Below, piece by piece: positions 33,506-44,617 of a stretch of 64,000 nucleotides of DNA. Where the stretch lies: assembly GCA_003117195.1 (NCBI GenBank), contig BDSI01000011.1:1094135-1158134 (forward strand). Reading direction: 5' to 3'. The notes beneath the pieces were generated by a model, which worked only from the letters and a program-made list of their open reading frames with translations, was not told the origin of the DNA and searched no databases. Every line of letters begins with the position of its first letter. The stretch's first letter is position 1. Position numbers and translations under genes: made by a program. Source of the stretch: Eudorina sp. 2006-703-Eu-15. Its lineage: Eukaryota > Chlorophyta > Chlorophyceae > Chlamydomonadales > Volvocaceae.

Positions 33506-35673
33506 ATGCTTAGATGTGCAAGCGCACTTACTTGCCCTTGAGCAAACCCAGCATGCACTGGTACCCCACATACATGCAGAGGGCAGCAACCCGCACCAAC
33601 GGGGTGTGTTGCCCACATACATGCGTGTGTAGGTTGCGTGGGTATAGTGCATGTGTGGGTTTTCATCACCCACATCTCACCCGGTTTGCCAAGCAGTGCG
33701 CCGGCTAGCTGCGCCAGTTCGCGGAAAACGGCGCGCTTCAGGCTCCAGTCGTCGGGCTCGCGCATTTTCGAGAAGTAGTCCGCGAGCTGGTTTCGCCCAC
33801 GGGGCCGCCATTCAGCTTGGAGCCTGATGTCACGCTCCACGCACCACCACAGCAACTTGTACGCCACCTCATAGCATGCATCCGCCTTGGCCGCGCCCTT
33901 GTTGATGATGTTGGCTGAGTTGAGGTTGTCAGTGATCACTCGCACGCGGTGACCGTCCAGCCCCGCCGGGCTCCTGAACGACTGCAAGGCGTTGAGCACG
34001 GCCTGTAGCTCCTGTGGCGTTGACGAGAAGCTACGTGTCCTGCTGTCCCAGCCGCCGCTCGCTACCGCCAGTTTGCCGCCTAGTACAGTCCAGGCGCCCC
34101 ACCCTCCAAGGGACGCCGCCGAGCTACCGGCGGCATCACAGTGGATGATGGAGTAGACACGTGTGGGCTCCCACAGGCCCCTCCTGCCGTTGAAAAACAC
34201 GAAATACTCCTTCCAGAACTCCAGGTCCGCCCGGGCTTCATCTGAAAGGGCGAGGTGGGAGCTCCACGAACGGCGCGTCTCAATCAGATGGCCAAGACCC
34301 CTGGTGCGGAGCCGCGACCAGGGGCCGAAACCCCAGCTCATTGCTAGGAGCTGCCCCTTGATGGACGCAATCGCCCGCATCGGAACCCGCCGAGAGGTGA
34401 GGGACCGATCTATCGCTTCCATAACGCGTACGCGCTTATCCTCCGGCACGATGAAGACACCTTCCCTGGTATCTAAGAGCATGCCCAGGTAGCGGAAGCG
34501 CTGCACCGGTTCGCCAAGCAGGGATTTTTCCCGGTTCACCACGAACCCCAACCGGGCCAGGTCGGCCAGCACCCGCCGCCTGCGCTGCACCAACCGGTTG
34601 GGATCTTGGTCGGCGTGAAATTGGTCGTCAATGTAGCCGCTGCATCGCCAGCCCTGTCTCCGCCAGCCTCGCAAGACCTCCCTGGTCAACTTGGTGAACG
34701 CCCAGCATGCACTGGCGATGCCGAAAGGCAGCTGGGTAAAGACGTAGAACTTCCCCCGCCAGCAGAAACCGAGGTACTTCCAGCAGTCTTGACGTATGTC
34801 GAGGTGGTGGTAGCCGCTCTTCAGATCGATGGTGAAAACGTAATCATCCGGCAACAGGAAACCAGGCGCCGCCTTGAGGTCTTCGTACCGGAACTTCGGC
34901 ACATGGAGATAGTCATTTACTGGGCGCCCGTCAAAGATAAGCCGTTTCTTGCCGCCCTGCTGCTCCACCACCCCCAGCGGGCAGACCATGTATGGCTTGG
35001 TCTTCACTGCAAGAATGGACTTCGAGGCCAGCAGGTCTGCAATCGCTTGGTCAACAAACTCGGCGTGCTCCTCAGTCGAGGCGTGGTTGCGGTAGAAACC
35101 AGGTGGCGGGGGGTTTCCGTCCTTCCACGACAGCGGGAAACCTTCCCGCACCCAATCGAGGATGAGCGTATTAGAAGTGATGTCGTACCAATCCTGCACG
35201 CAACCCCGCAGCCTGCCCCGCATGACAGGAAGCTGCCTGTCCTTGCTTCCCGGGGTTGACATGGACGGCCCCGTATTCGAGAACTCGCCGAGGTTGTCCT
35301 CAAAACCACCCTCCCCTCCTGGGTAGCTCGTACCTTCGCCTTGCACCGCCGGCCGGGCTGGCTCCTGACGGTGCCGTACACGCGGTGCCTGCTCAGGTGC
35401 ACGGGCTGTTTGTGGGAGTAAGCCATCCTTAGACGCAACCGCCAGCCGTTTCGGAGGCGGCGCTAGTGGTGACGCGATTCTCCTCCGCTGCTCCCGATCC
35501 TGCTGAAAATCGCGCAGAGCCAAACTGAGCGGGTTGGCGCTCGAGGCCAGCTTCTGCTGTGCAAAATCCCTGCCGAACTCCTCATCCGCTTTCTGAGCGG
35601 ACTCAAGCAGTGCTACTCTGTCTCTTGAGTGCCGGACCAGACCCTTAATAGCAGCGGACTTGCTCCAGTTCAT
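33502..35673 (-). CDS. DIRS-like reverse transcriptase-RNase H
   Basis: About 724 aa starting MNWSKSAA. RT blocks visible are KKRLIFDGRPVNDYL, VFTIDLKSGYHHLDI, QLPFGIASACWAFTK and SGYIDDQFH (the YxDD box reads YIDD). RNase H follows: IIHCDAAGSS, ELQAVLNAL, VITDNLNSANII, then EWRPRGRNQLADYFSK. This domain order and the LKSGYHH style are typical of DIRS/Kangaroo-type RTs. The frame is intact, but its last ~25 codons run into TG-rich sequence and an inserted L1 fragment, so the native C-terminus is probably disturbed. No recombinase frame adjoins it. Confidence 0.87.
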   Translation of the reverse strand: MNWSKSAAIKGLVRHSRDRVALLESAQKADEEFGRDFAQQKLASSANPLSLALRDFQQDREQRRRIASPLAPPPKRLAVASKDGLLPQTARAPEQAPRVRHRQEPARPAVQGEGTSYPGGEGGFEDNLGEFSNTGPSMSTPGSKDRQLPVMRGRLRGCVQDWYDITSNTLILDWVREGFPLSWKDGNPPPPGFYRNHASTEEHAEFVDQAIADLLASKSILAVKTKPYMVCPLGVVEQQGGKKRLIFDGRPVNDYLHVPKFRYEDLKAAPGFLLPDDYVFTIDLKSGYHHLDIRQDCWKYLGFCWRGKFYVFTQLPFGIASACWAFTKLTREVLRGWRRQGWRCSGYIDDQFHADQDPNRLVQRRRRVLADLARLGFVVNREKSLLGEPVQRFRYLGMLLDTREGVFIVPEDKRVRVMEAIDRSLTSRRVPMRAIASIKGQLLAMSWGFGPWSRLRTRGLGHLIETRRSWSSHLALSDEARADLEFWKEYFVFFNGRRGLWEPTRVYSIIHCDAAGSSAASLGGWGAWTVLGGKLAVASGGWDSRTRSFSSTPQELQAVLNALQSFRSPAGLDGHRVRVITDNLNSANIINKGAAKADACYEVAYKLLWWCVERDIRLQAEWRPRGRNQLADYFSKMREPDDWSLKRAVFRELAQLAGALLGKPGEMWVMKTHTCTIPTQPTHACMWATHPVGAGCCPLHVCGVPVHAGFAQGQVSALAHLSI

Positions 35674-36028
35674 GTCGATGGGAAGGGACTGGCCGGTGCG
35701 GGCTGGCACAATTCACGCTGCGACCGCAGCAACACGGATTGCGGGGCATACCAGGCAGCGATGAAGGAAAAGAAATAGAGGCAGTTGGAACAAGAGGAAA
35801 GCGCGACGCGAAAAGCGCGAACAGGTTTACAACGCAAGGGCAAGCCTCCTCACTGGGCCGTGGTAAGCGAACGGCTGACATTGGCCACGGATGTGTTACG
35901 AGCACTGGTGAGCCGTGCGTGGTGGCGTCGTTTCGTTGTTGCAGAGTGTGGTGCGGAGGCTACGGCTGTCGTCAATGACCGTACCGATGACTGTAACATT
36001 CTTAACATTTGATGTGTGTGTGTGTGTG

Positions 36029-36213
36029 TGTTACATGGTTGGGGGTGCGTAACCCCATACCTGCACATACCCATACGAGCCGGAGGCCCAAGGGCAAACA
36101 AAACGCCCAAAAGCACTGGTTTGCAATACCGCATTAACAGGAGTCGACGAGACTAGCGCCCAAAGGGCACGATAGAATTACGGTGAGCCCACATGCGCTC
36201 CAACATCTTTGCC
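36029..36213 (-). mobile_element. Very short L1-type 3' end in a (TG)n target, with target duplication
   Basis: Contains only the last ~30 bp of ORF2 (MWAHRNSIVPFGR region) plus the 3' UTR. ATTTGATGTGTGTGTGTG is present on both sides (left ~36007-36025, right ~36216-36233), an 18-bp target-site duplication. This shows that the family inserts into CA/TG microsatellites. Confidence 0.85.
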
Positions 36214-36233
36214 AAAATTTGATGTGTGTGTGT

Positions 36234-37394
36234 GAATTTGTTATGTTCCGTGTGCTGCAGTGTGTTACCTCCGACCATGAAAATGGCGGCGTTAGCAAGG
36301 GCAACTGCTCAGTGGCTGCTCCTGCTTGCCGACACGACCAGATAGACAAACCCTGACATGCCACGGCAACCCTAAGGACAGCAGACATAAGTAGCTATCC
36401 CATAAAGGCTGCCCTGACTCTTTATCCTAGTGCTCATGGGTTCACTTTCATACTTATAATGTCCGCCCATTTTTCTTTCTTAGAATGGGACACATTCGTC
36501 GTTCAGGCGCGCAAGCCCTAGCACGCAAGTTGCGATTTTGCCCGTTCGGCCCTTTTGCCGACAGAAGGACCAGCGACAGAAAGCGATCGACATGCATTCA
36601 CATGACAAATATGATAACGGGATTACTACCATTGATTATGGGCGCCAGCCAGTCAGTGGCAATCAGACGCACTTTGCGAGGCCGAGTCTCCACTTCCCCG
36701 ATCCGCCCAGCTCATTCATAATCACATTATACGGTCTAATTTTATTGGTAATTAGTTTTGACACCTTACACGCTCTTTGTTGTCGCAGTAAACAGCCTCG
36801 AGTCGAGCGGCTCGTAACCTCGTAGAGTTCTAGTCCGTTAGGGTTGTTGGGACTAGGGCCTTAACGTAGGTCAAACGTCAGTAGCATTCGCAAGGATGTG
36901 TTAGAATAACTCCATAATTTTTCCTATCATGGGCGCTCATTTGGTTGTGTCAGAGCTGGAAGTAAGTACTCGGGGCATAAATAACCGCGTTGCGACCTGA
37001 CGGTTGGGGCAGCGTAACGTTCTCCTGACATGCCTGTCAGATTCGCATTTTGCAGTATGTGAAGCTGCACGGTGTACTGCTCTTGGGCCCGTGCTTTTGG
37101 AGCTGGGCTTGCTAGGTGTACATAAGGGCGCACCGCCGTTGAGTCAAGCATACGGGCGGCCAGAGCACGTGGAGGACGTGCTACTGCGGTCTGAGCCAGG
37201 AACGACGGCGGGTTGGAAACCATTGTGTCTCTCCCGTGATCAACACACTTACCTTCAGCGCACCCGGCCTTCCATCCAATCACTTCACAGGTCTGCGTGA
37301 AGCAGGCAGGGAGCGCTATACGGCGCAGGTTCGCTTGGCTTGTCGCGGCCTGGCGCATACAGCACAGGCCCCAATTAAGGAAATTAAAATTTTT
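36234..37394 (+). other. 5' flank of unit C
   Basis: 36234-36560 has no recognisable feature. 36562-37394 is the near-identical counterpart of 15497-16324 and presumably includes the copy C promoter. Minus-strand open frames here (36927-37574) mirror those of unit A and are antisense to exon 1. Confidence 0.6.
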
Positions 37395-40300
37395 ATGGCA
37401 ATGCAGCAGCCGCGCTGCAGCAAGATTGAGCCCAGACATCACTTGACGATGTCGGGCAGTGCAGCAATGGTGGCACGCCACCATTCGGTGACCGCGATCT
37501 TGCGCTCCTACAGCGCCTGTCGAAATCCACTTTTTCAATGCAGGGTTCTGGATGCATTCAGTCCTGGTGTCCATGACGGTGCGGAAGGTAAGCCGCCGCC
37601 TTCGCTACTTGACATGATAACGTGCGTATGCGTTTCCTTAACTCGCTCGCGCACCATACCGTCTGGTTTTAACATTTCGGGTCGAACATCAATGTTTGCC
37701 TACATTTTGGGTCAATATCGATGTTTGGCTTGCCTTGTCTATGCACAGCACCCTGATGGCGAGCAATCGCGCCTTCCAGTTAGTTGTTGTGATGTCTTTG
37801 TCAACTTAAACTCTCAAGCATAAATATAGTTTGTTTATATTCTCGAAAAGTACGTACGTAACGGTTGACTGGGTTGCCCGTGCACGAATGTTTTCCGGAT
37901 GCGAGGGTGCATTTGATGCAGACAGCTGCACATGGTAACGCACAGAGTATCCGTAATCAGGATCTTAGGACATCTGTAATATTGGTATTGTCGTTTGCTG
38001 GGCGACACCGGCTTATTGGTTTAGGAAGCAGCCCGAACCGACATGCATGTTTACACAACGACAGCGACTGACCCTGACTGACCCTTGCCTAATTTGTTCG
38101 CCATGGCGCGGAATGCCTGAAACAACAGGAAGCTCGTCTCACATCACTATGCTCTACCTCGCCTGTACCCACTCACTTCCGTGTCCCACGCACCTACCGA
38201 ACCCACGCACCTACCTAACCCACCCACCCGCCCAGGACATCCCACCACGGCATCTGCACGTGCGGGACCCGCCACCACCATCACCACCATTGGCAGTACC
38301 GCCCCGCATCCGCCACACGACCCCGCGCGCAGCGACATCTCGCGGGCTGCGTTGACGAGCACGGCTGTTGCGGCGGCAGCGACCCTGGTGGTGACCGAGG
38401 AGGTGCGGGCAACCCGCCGTGCGTGTGTTTGATAACGAGGAAGTAATAAACCCGCCACACCCGCACGCGCACAGCCACACACGCACGCAAGTGTACGGGG
38501 GCTTGGGGATGCGTATAGTTGTATTTGATCCACGGATAACGCCTGCGCGCTCAGGATTTATTACCAAGAACGCGGCCCATGGCCAGCCATTCAGGGCGCC
38601 TTGGGCCTTACTTGCTCATTCGTTCGGTTTCCGCGCAGCAGTCACTTTATTGCCGTCCCTGTTATGGTGTCCGCTTCGCCTGCTCCCCGCTTCCAGCAGC
38701 AGCAGCAGTTTGAGCTCTGGCCCCTGCCGCCTGTCGAGGGCGGTGATGACACGACCGCCGCGGCCGCGCTGGTACGGCAGTGGGGCCGGGACTTCGGCCA
38801 GGCCGTAGCGCCCTGCCCCGACGGCTGGGAGGCGGACTTTATCGAGGCCTACAGTCTGGCCCTGTGGTTCTTCGATGCGGAGGTCGACGACGGTGACTGC
38901 GACCTGCAGCGCGCGCACCGCCTCTCCGACCAGTTCCTCGCAACCTACCGGTGAGACGCGCTGCGAGGTTCCGCTGCGCTTTCTCGGACCCGATGCGATC
39001 ACCGGCCTACTCGAGCTCCAGCCTTACTTGTGCGTAGATTTCTTATTTTTAGGGAGTCGCTAAGGTTCATTGAGACCTCTAAGCGTAAGGGCGCGCACTC
39101 GCCGCTGAGGGCTCCATTCTTTCCGGCCACCCCTAGAGCACTGCGACACTGTGTATGACAGCTCTGTCAGTGTCCTGCCGCCCGGCCCTGCTACACCGCT
39201 AGCTCGCTCAGTACGTGTTCACATTTTATCGCCGGCCATGCACTCATGTGTACGGATGTACGGATGAATTTATATGCAGGTCCGGGCCGTACTATCACCG
39301 GCTTGTGGCTGCGCTGCGGTCGGGCGGCCGGGAGGGCTGGCTGCCCTTCGTGGACGAGTGCATCACGCGCTACGTGAGGAGCACTGTGGTCCTCAAGGAC
39401 CGCAGCGTGACCAACTTGCAAGAGGTACGGCTTGGATGCGCATACACATGCGCGCACCCATGGGTGAAATCTGAACTGGCACGATCTGACCTGCCACCAT
39501 CACTGGTGACTCGCGAGCCCCCGTGGCCCTCCAAGACTACGGGCCACCGCTGGAGAAGTGACCCCGCCTTGGTTGGGGTGGTGGTTCGCTAATAGGGGCG
39601 CCCTGGTGGCTAACTCCCCCTGAGCGGGCTTTATCCCTTGCCATGGTTGGTTCTCAGGAACGGGGTGGTTCCCTGGTAGTGTGGGCCCGGGGAGTGTTTC
39701 GGTGCACTTGTGGTGCCTGTCCGGAGCGCTATGGCGGCGCCAGTTCGTTTAGGCAGTGTATGGTGAGGATGCCTCGGCTGCTGCCGTTGGCTGTCACCGA
39801 TGACCCGCGGGGTCCGCTGTAACATCCTTAATAATAATAATCACTGTGAGCCGCTGCCGCTGCCGCTGCCGCCTATCGCCCACCGCCCGCCCGCCCACAG
39901 TATGTGGAGCATCGTTCGTGGACTGGGGCCGGGGCGCCTTGCGTCCTTGTGGCGCTGCAGCCGGGCGACGGCAGCCCGATCGACGATCCCGCGACCCGCG
40001 ACGTGCTTGTGCTGCTGGCCACCGCCCTGATCCTGATGCACGACATGTACGACTGGCATTGGGATGCGCGCGAGAAGGGCAGCCGCGTCATGTTGCATGA
40101 TTTCTTTGAGACGGAGGACGAGGCGCTGACCTACGTGCTCGGCTGCTGGCAGGTATGATATGACCGTACAATCAATTATTTGTATTGGGATAAGAGCTAA
40201 TTTCCATTACCGCACCTACTCCCAGCTGTGTGTACCTCGTTACGGTTGTCGATGACAGCCAGTTGAAGACACCTCACTCAATATCCCCTGACCCACGCTC

Positions 40301-40525
40301 ACCACACGCCAATGCTTGCCTCCGTGCCTCCCTCCGTAGGCCGCCCACCGCCTCGCGCCTCCCACCCTGCGCGGGGCGATGGACCGCACGCTGGCCTGGC
40401 AGCAGAGCCCCGTCTACCAGCGCATCCGCGGCGAGCGATACAACGCGGATCGCTTCCGTCGCCTCAACGCCCTGTTCGGCGTCACGGCTGTGGCCGCCGC
40501 CGCCGACACAGCCAGCAGCAACTGA
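37395..40525 (+). CDS. Class I terpene-synthase-like protein, copy C
   Basis: Six exons (37395-37587, 38236-38402, 38697-38950, 39280-39424, 39901-40152, 40340-40525) with phases identical to copies A and B; 398 aa. The DDxxD-site sequence is WFFDAEVDD, followed by GDCD. The NSE-site sequence is HDMYDWHWD, and the RxxT block is EHRSWTGAGAPC. Exons 1-3 and the upstream 1.8 kb are almost identical to copy A, whereas exons 4-6 share residues with copy B (RYVRSTVVLKDRSVTNLQE; REKGSRVMLHDF). Copy C therefore looks like an A/B mosaic produced by unequal crossing-over or gene conversion. After the stop its flank matches neither A nor B. Confidence 0.72.
39700..39842 (+). repeat. Dispersed repeat with GGGGTCCGCTGTAACATCC end and (TAA)n tail
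   Basis: Lies in intron 4 of copy C. It matches 27470-27568 in copy B (GGCAGTGTATGGTGAGGA, GGCTGTCACCGATGA) up to the tail of AATAATAATAA. Copy A lacks it, so the insertion is younger than the A/B split or was carried by the B-like part of C. Confidence 0.75.
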
Positions 40526-42170
40526 TGCAGTGTCGACGCGCGGAAGATGGATCGATCGATCGATTGATGAGGCTTGATGCTGACTGACCGGCGGGGTACG
40601 GATAGGTCCTTCCTGCCCCTGCGCGCCTGCGTTGGTTGGTTGCGCCTTGCACAGCGACCCGCAGGAAGACGGCAGCAGCGCCCCCAGTCGGTAATAATTA
40701 ACTAACCTGTCACCTTCCAATCCAGTCGTGGCCCGACCTCCCGCACCCCATGCCATTTTTTTCAATTTAACCCCATGCCGCCGGATGCACGGCCGGGTGT
40801 ACACCTGTACAGCCGACCCGGGGTCCTGCTGCTGCAGTGCAACCTGTCCGCGCGCTTGTACGACAATGTTGCATCATTGCAACAACGAACCCTGGCCGAA
40901 GTACCCTCGCTGCTTAACGCCTCTGCGAGCAGCTTGCCCACGCATCGCTTGGTGTGCGTGTTGGAGGACGTGCTGTGAGGGGCTCTGACCGGGGCGGGCT
41001 CGTAGCGTCGTAGGACAGTTGGTTGGTATTCTGGATGGATTTTAATGTGCCTACAATCAATGCAGCTCAAGCTTGTTCTATACCGAGTTGGGTAGGTGTG
41101 GTATTAAAAAACGTTTGTGCAGCTACTTTAATCCCATAAGCATTGCTTCCAGCGCCGTCTCCAGTGCAAGCACTCCAGTACGTAGTGATACTCACCCAAA
41201 TCTCTTGGGGAGGCAAAGAATGGCAGTACGCCATCAGGTGCCACCTCAGTATACCGTATATAGAAACGAGTATATAGAGAAACGTTGTGAGGGCTGCGAG
41301 CCGGCTGCGTGTGCGAGCCGTTGTACCCGGCCACGACCAGCCGGATGCTGCTCCAGCGGCATGGCACTTTCATATCGGTGTGAAGTACGGCGGGCAGCGC
41401 GTCCGTGCGCACGATAGCTCGCTGGCTGCGTTGCGGAGGCGTACCATTGGGCGTACCGCTGGGCGTACCGATGGGCGTACCGATGGCGATATGGCTTTGC
41501 TTGTGTTGTTGCCTGTTGTTGAGGTCAATGCTGATGTTGAGGTTGAGGTTGATGGTGTTGTAGTTGCTGCTGCTGTTGTTGTTGTTGATGATGATGCTTG
41601 TCGCGCGGGTGCAGTGGGTGCAGGAGCGGGGGCAGTGGGTGCAGGAGCGGGGGCGGGGGCGGTTGGCAAGTGGGTGCTTTCACCTGAAAGGCACCGCCTC
41701 CGGATGGCTGCACCCGCCCCGATGCCTCAGCATGCTTTCTTGGAAGATTGGCTCTGGAAACATTGCGCTCGACGAGAGTTGAGTAACGCGGCCTGTGTAT
41801 CGTAGGCACGGCGGGTCTGGATTATTCGTACGTTGGCCGTACGTGTACGTGAGCTTGCGGCGCGCGCGAAAAGGTGTGACAGCAAGAGGCACAACCGGCA
41901 CACGCCCCGGCGCGTGTACAATTATTATTAAGGATTATTCAGGATGTTACAGCAGACCCCGCTAGGGCCATCGGTGTACAGTGTTGTTACCATAACCCCG
42001 GCGGGCCCGAGCGATTGCCACAGCAAGCTGCCGGGGACGAGTGGCGCCGTATCCGTCGCGGGGCGTGCGTGAAGATGCCGGGGTAAGTCTCGGCTGGTTG
42101 GTCCCGCCCAGTGCGACCCATCCCATGACCACTGCTGGGCCGTTTCAAAATGGTCTCCTGTGGCTTTTGT
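40526..42170. other. Unassigned region downstream of copy C
   Basis: No gene recognised with confidence. Minus-strand 41412-41190 has a reasonable open frame with an N-linked-type GYNGSH and a possible donor (GGGTGAGT at ~41193). Next to it, ~41670-41530 encodes Ala/Pro and Thr/Ser repeats, so an extracellular low-complexity protein is conceivable. GGGCGTACCG-type 11-bp repeats occur four times at 41445-41490. Confidence 0.35.
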
Positions 42171-42171
42171 C

Positions 42172-42350
42172 GCAGGACATGGCTTGCGTACCGTAGCAGG
42201 ACATGCCTTGCTTCCCGTAACAGATTGTTGGTTAGTTAATACGTTTGCTTGCTTACAGTGGCAGATTGTTGGTTAGTTAATTCGTTTGCTTACGTACCGT
42301 AGCAGGTTGTTGGTTATTTAATTCGTTTGCGTGCTTACCGAAGCAGGTAT
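42172..42350 (+). repeat. Tandem repeats: 24-bp x2 and ~42-bp x3
   Basis: AGGACATGSCTTGC units come first, then three units of CAGATTGTTGGTTAGTTAAT followed by a CGTTTGCTTGC-like end. Confidence 0.85.
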
Positions 42351-43264
42351 GGTAAAGTAGTTCGTTAGTGCACACGTCAAAGATCCACAGTTCTTGGTTC
42401 AGGGCGGTGGCTGTACCGCAGCGCATTACTCACTGCGAGCCCACAATTGAATCCCCCGCGTCCGGAGAAGACTGCAGAAGGATTTCGCCATTTGTACGAC
42501 CGCCGCAGTGCTGTTTGGGGCCTTATCCAGCCTCCGTACATATTCCCTGCACATTGCAGCTGATTGGTGTTGGAGTACTGTTGGCTTGACAAGCAGGGCA
42601 GAAGCCTGCGACACTGGTTCTTTTGTACGGCGGGATGCCGGACATGAAGTGTTTTGCATCGAGTGGTGGTGCAGAGAACGCAGTGCTGAGCACGCCGTCC
42701 ATGCTCCGTTGCCAGCGGGGACGTGGTATGGCAATCGCCTCGTTGACGATTTGGTCTCTGGTTGTGGTATAAGTCCGTTTCTCCCGACGTCTCCACAGGG
42801 GGACATCCTCGTGTCACAGGGAGGGTTATGGAGACCGGGGTAGGGCCCCCCAGCGTCTGCCAACGTCGGTCAGGAAAAGTTGCGAGGCCACCGATCAGCC
42901 GGGCGCCTGCCGTACCGTACAGCCCTACCGCCTGCCGTACCGATCCCTAACTGCCTGCTGCGCGATGCAACCTCCCAAGCATGCCAGTGCGGAGCGCCGT
43001 CCAGCGCAATCGCATCCGGCGACGCCGCCAAGCACGAGACCGAACGAGGGTCGCGCAGTCGAGGATGGGATGTGCCTTGGGGCGAGGCACGAGGGCTCCA
43101 AGGCGCCGCCCTCAGCAAGAACCATCTGTCGCCGTTGGCTGTCTCCGATGACCCGCGGGTCCGTTGTAACATCCTTAATACGGTACTAAAGAACCATCCC
43201 GGCAGCGCAACACCTGGCCAAGCACCTTGACAATTGTTGCTGTGCCTATCCCTTTGGTAGTGTT
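42351..43264. other. No gene recognised
   Basis: Open frames on both strands are short, overlapping and without recognisable motif. 43150-43180 carries another GGGTCCGTTGTAACATCC repeat end. Confidence 0.5.
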
Positions 43265-43460
43265 GCCCCGCTGTGCGCCTCTGCTTGCGTAGGTGGCTGT
43301 CTGGGTTGGGTTGTGGCCCTCTATTTTTGTGTTCGCGGCGTTGAGGTGTGGAGGTGTCTTGCCGCCTTGTCGGCGCGTGGGGTCTGCTGGGGCTTTTGCC
43401 CTGGTGGTATACAACGTCGATCCCTGCTGGGGGTCCGCTGTAATAACGTTCATCCATTCA
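43265..43460 (+). repeat. Dispersed repeat (copy 2), partner of 14458-14621
   Basis: Shares the same central GGCGTTGAGGTGTGGAGGTG and TCGATCCC motifs and the GGGGTCCGCTGTAA terminus. It ends in a short CATCCATTCATTCCATT run instead of the long ATTC array of copy 1. Confidence 0.7.
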
Positions 43461-44617
43461 TTCCATTGTCGTGCAGAAAGAACCCGCCTGAATGAATCTC
43501 CGTAATGACGATACCCCAACGTGCAATCAATGTCCCTTCCCCCCATAAGCAAAAAACGGTGTCAAGGGAGGCGTCCTTCCCTGAGACTCAAGTCCGACCA
43601 TCGCCTGGCCGCACCTGCCCGCATCTGTCCTTGTGATGGGTCCGCATGCCGTGCCGCTGTCCGTTCAACATCACCGTTCAACATCACCGCCGCTAGTTGA
43701 CCTCCTAAGGGGTTTGGACGGGACCGGGCGCCCGGCTTGTGCGCCGGCCCGCACACCAGCCCCGCGCCCCACTTCACTACCCCCCTGCGCTCGGGCGGAT
43801 TGCTATTCCTGCCGTACTGTACGATGCTAGTCCTCTTGAAATGTCCTGCCAAACAATGGTTTAATGAGTCTCGCTGCGACAGTGCGACCCATGGGCCACC
43901 GTCCTTTGCCTCCGGAACAGCAACGGCATTTCCGGGGCTATGTCCACAACCAAGACCACGGCCACCCCATAACCCACACAACTGTGGGGCCCCGATGTCG
44001 TACAGTCGTACTAAACGTGTGACCTTATGAACAGACGACGGCCACGGCGGCGGCCACACTGCTCCTCCGCTTTGAAACCGCCGGGGCTCTTGACTAAAAC
44101 CGCAACCGCTCGATACCAGCCTACCACTCGATATGTACGGGAACCACACGCATCTCGTACGCCATGCACGGGGTCTGCGGGGGAGGTGGTAGCTGAACTG
44201 CTGCTGATGCTGCTACTGCCAACTATCTGCTCCGGTATGCAATGGCTGGGGTCCAGAACCACACAGGTCAACAACAAGAAGTAGAATGGGCGGCGGCGGG
44301 AGAACCCCGCTCAACCGAGGCTGATCCCGTAATGAGAAGACAACCATCTGGGCCTCCCGAACGCGACCAGCAGAGCCGCAGCCGAACCACGAGTCGCCTC
44401 TCCCGTCCCACGGGTCCCCCGATCTGTTACGCACGACATAACCCCCCCAGTCCGGCCCCTCCACAGTGCCACAATCCTCCGCAACGGCCGCCTTCTTGAC
44501 CGGCAGAGGTTCCGCTTCCTCCCCATGTACAAAGAGGCATATCACCCGGCCTTGTTCACCCAGGTTCTGTCTCAGGCTTCGCGTCGGGCCTCGTCTCCGT
44601 GCGCTCGCCGCATGCAA
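43461..44617. other. No gene recognised
   Basis: Spacer before the LF4 3' end. No feature beyond short unrelated open frames. Confidence 0.5.

Larger units (their letters stand above)
30808..35857. mobile_element. ~5-kb rearranged DIRS-like retroelement inserted in unit B flank
   Basis: Unit A sequence is continuous across the equivalent of 30808/35858 (21045), so everything between is inserted. From left to right it holds a Gag-like frame (plus), the N-terminal part of the reverse transcriptase frame (plus, broken off at 32757), a foldback repeat zone, an L1 fragment, and a full RT-RNase H frame on the minus strand. Two 784-bp arms, 31974-32757 and 35074-35857, are inverted copies with no amino-acid difference seen. 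No tyrosine recombinase, which DIRS elements such as volvocine Kangaroo encode, was found. The element is therefore incomplete and rearranged. Confidence 0.72.
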
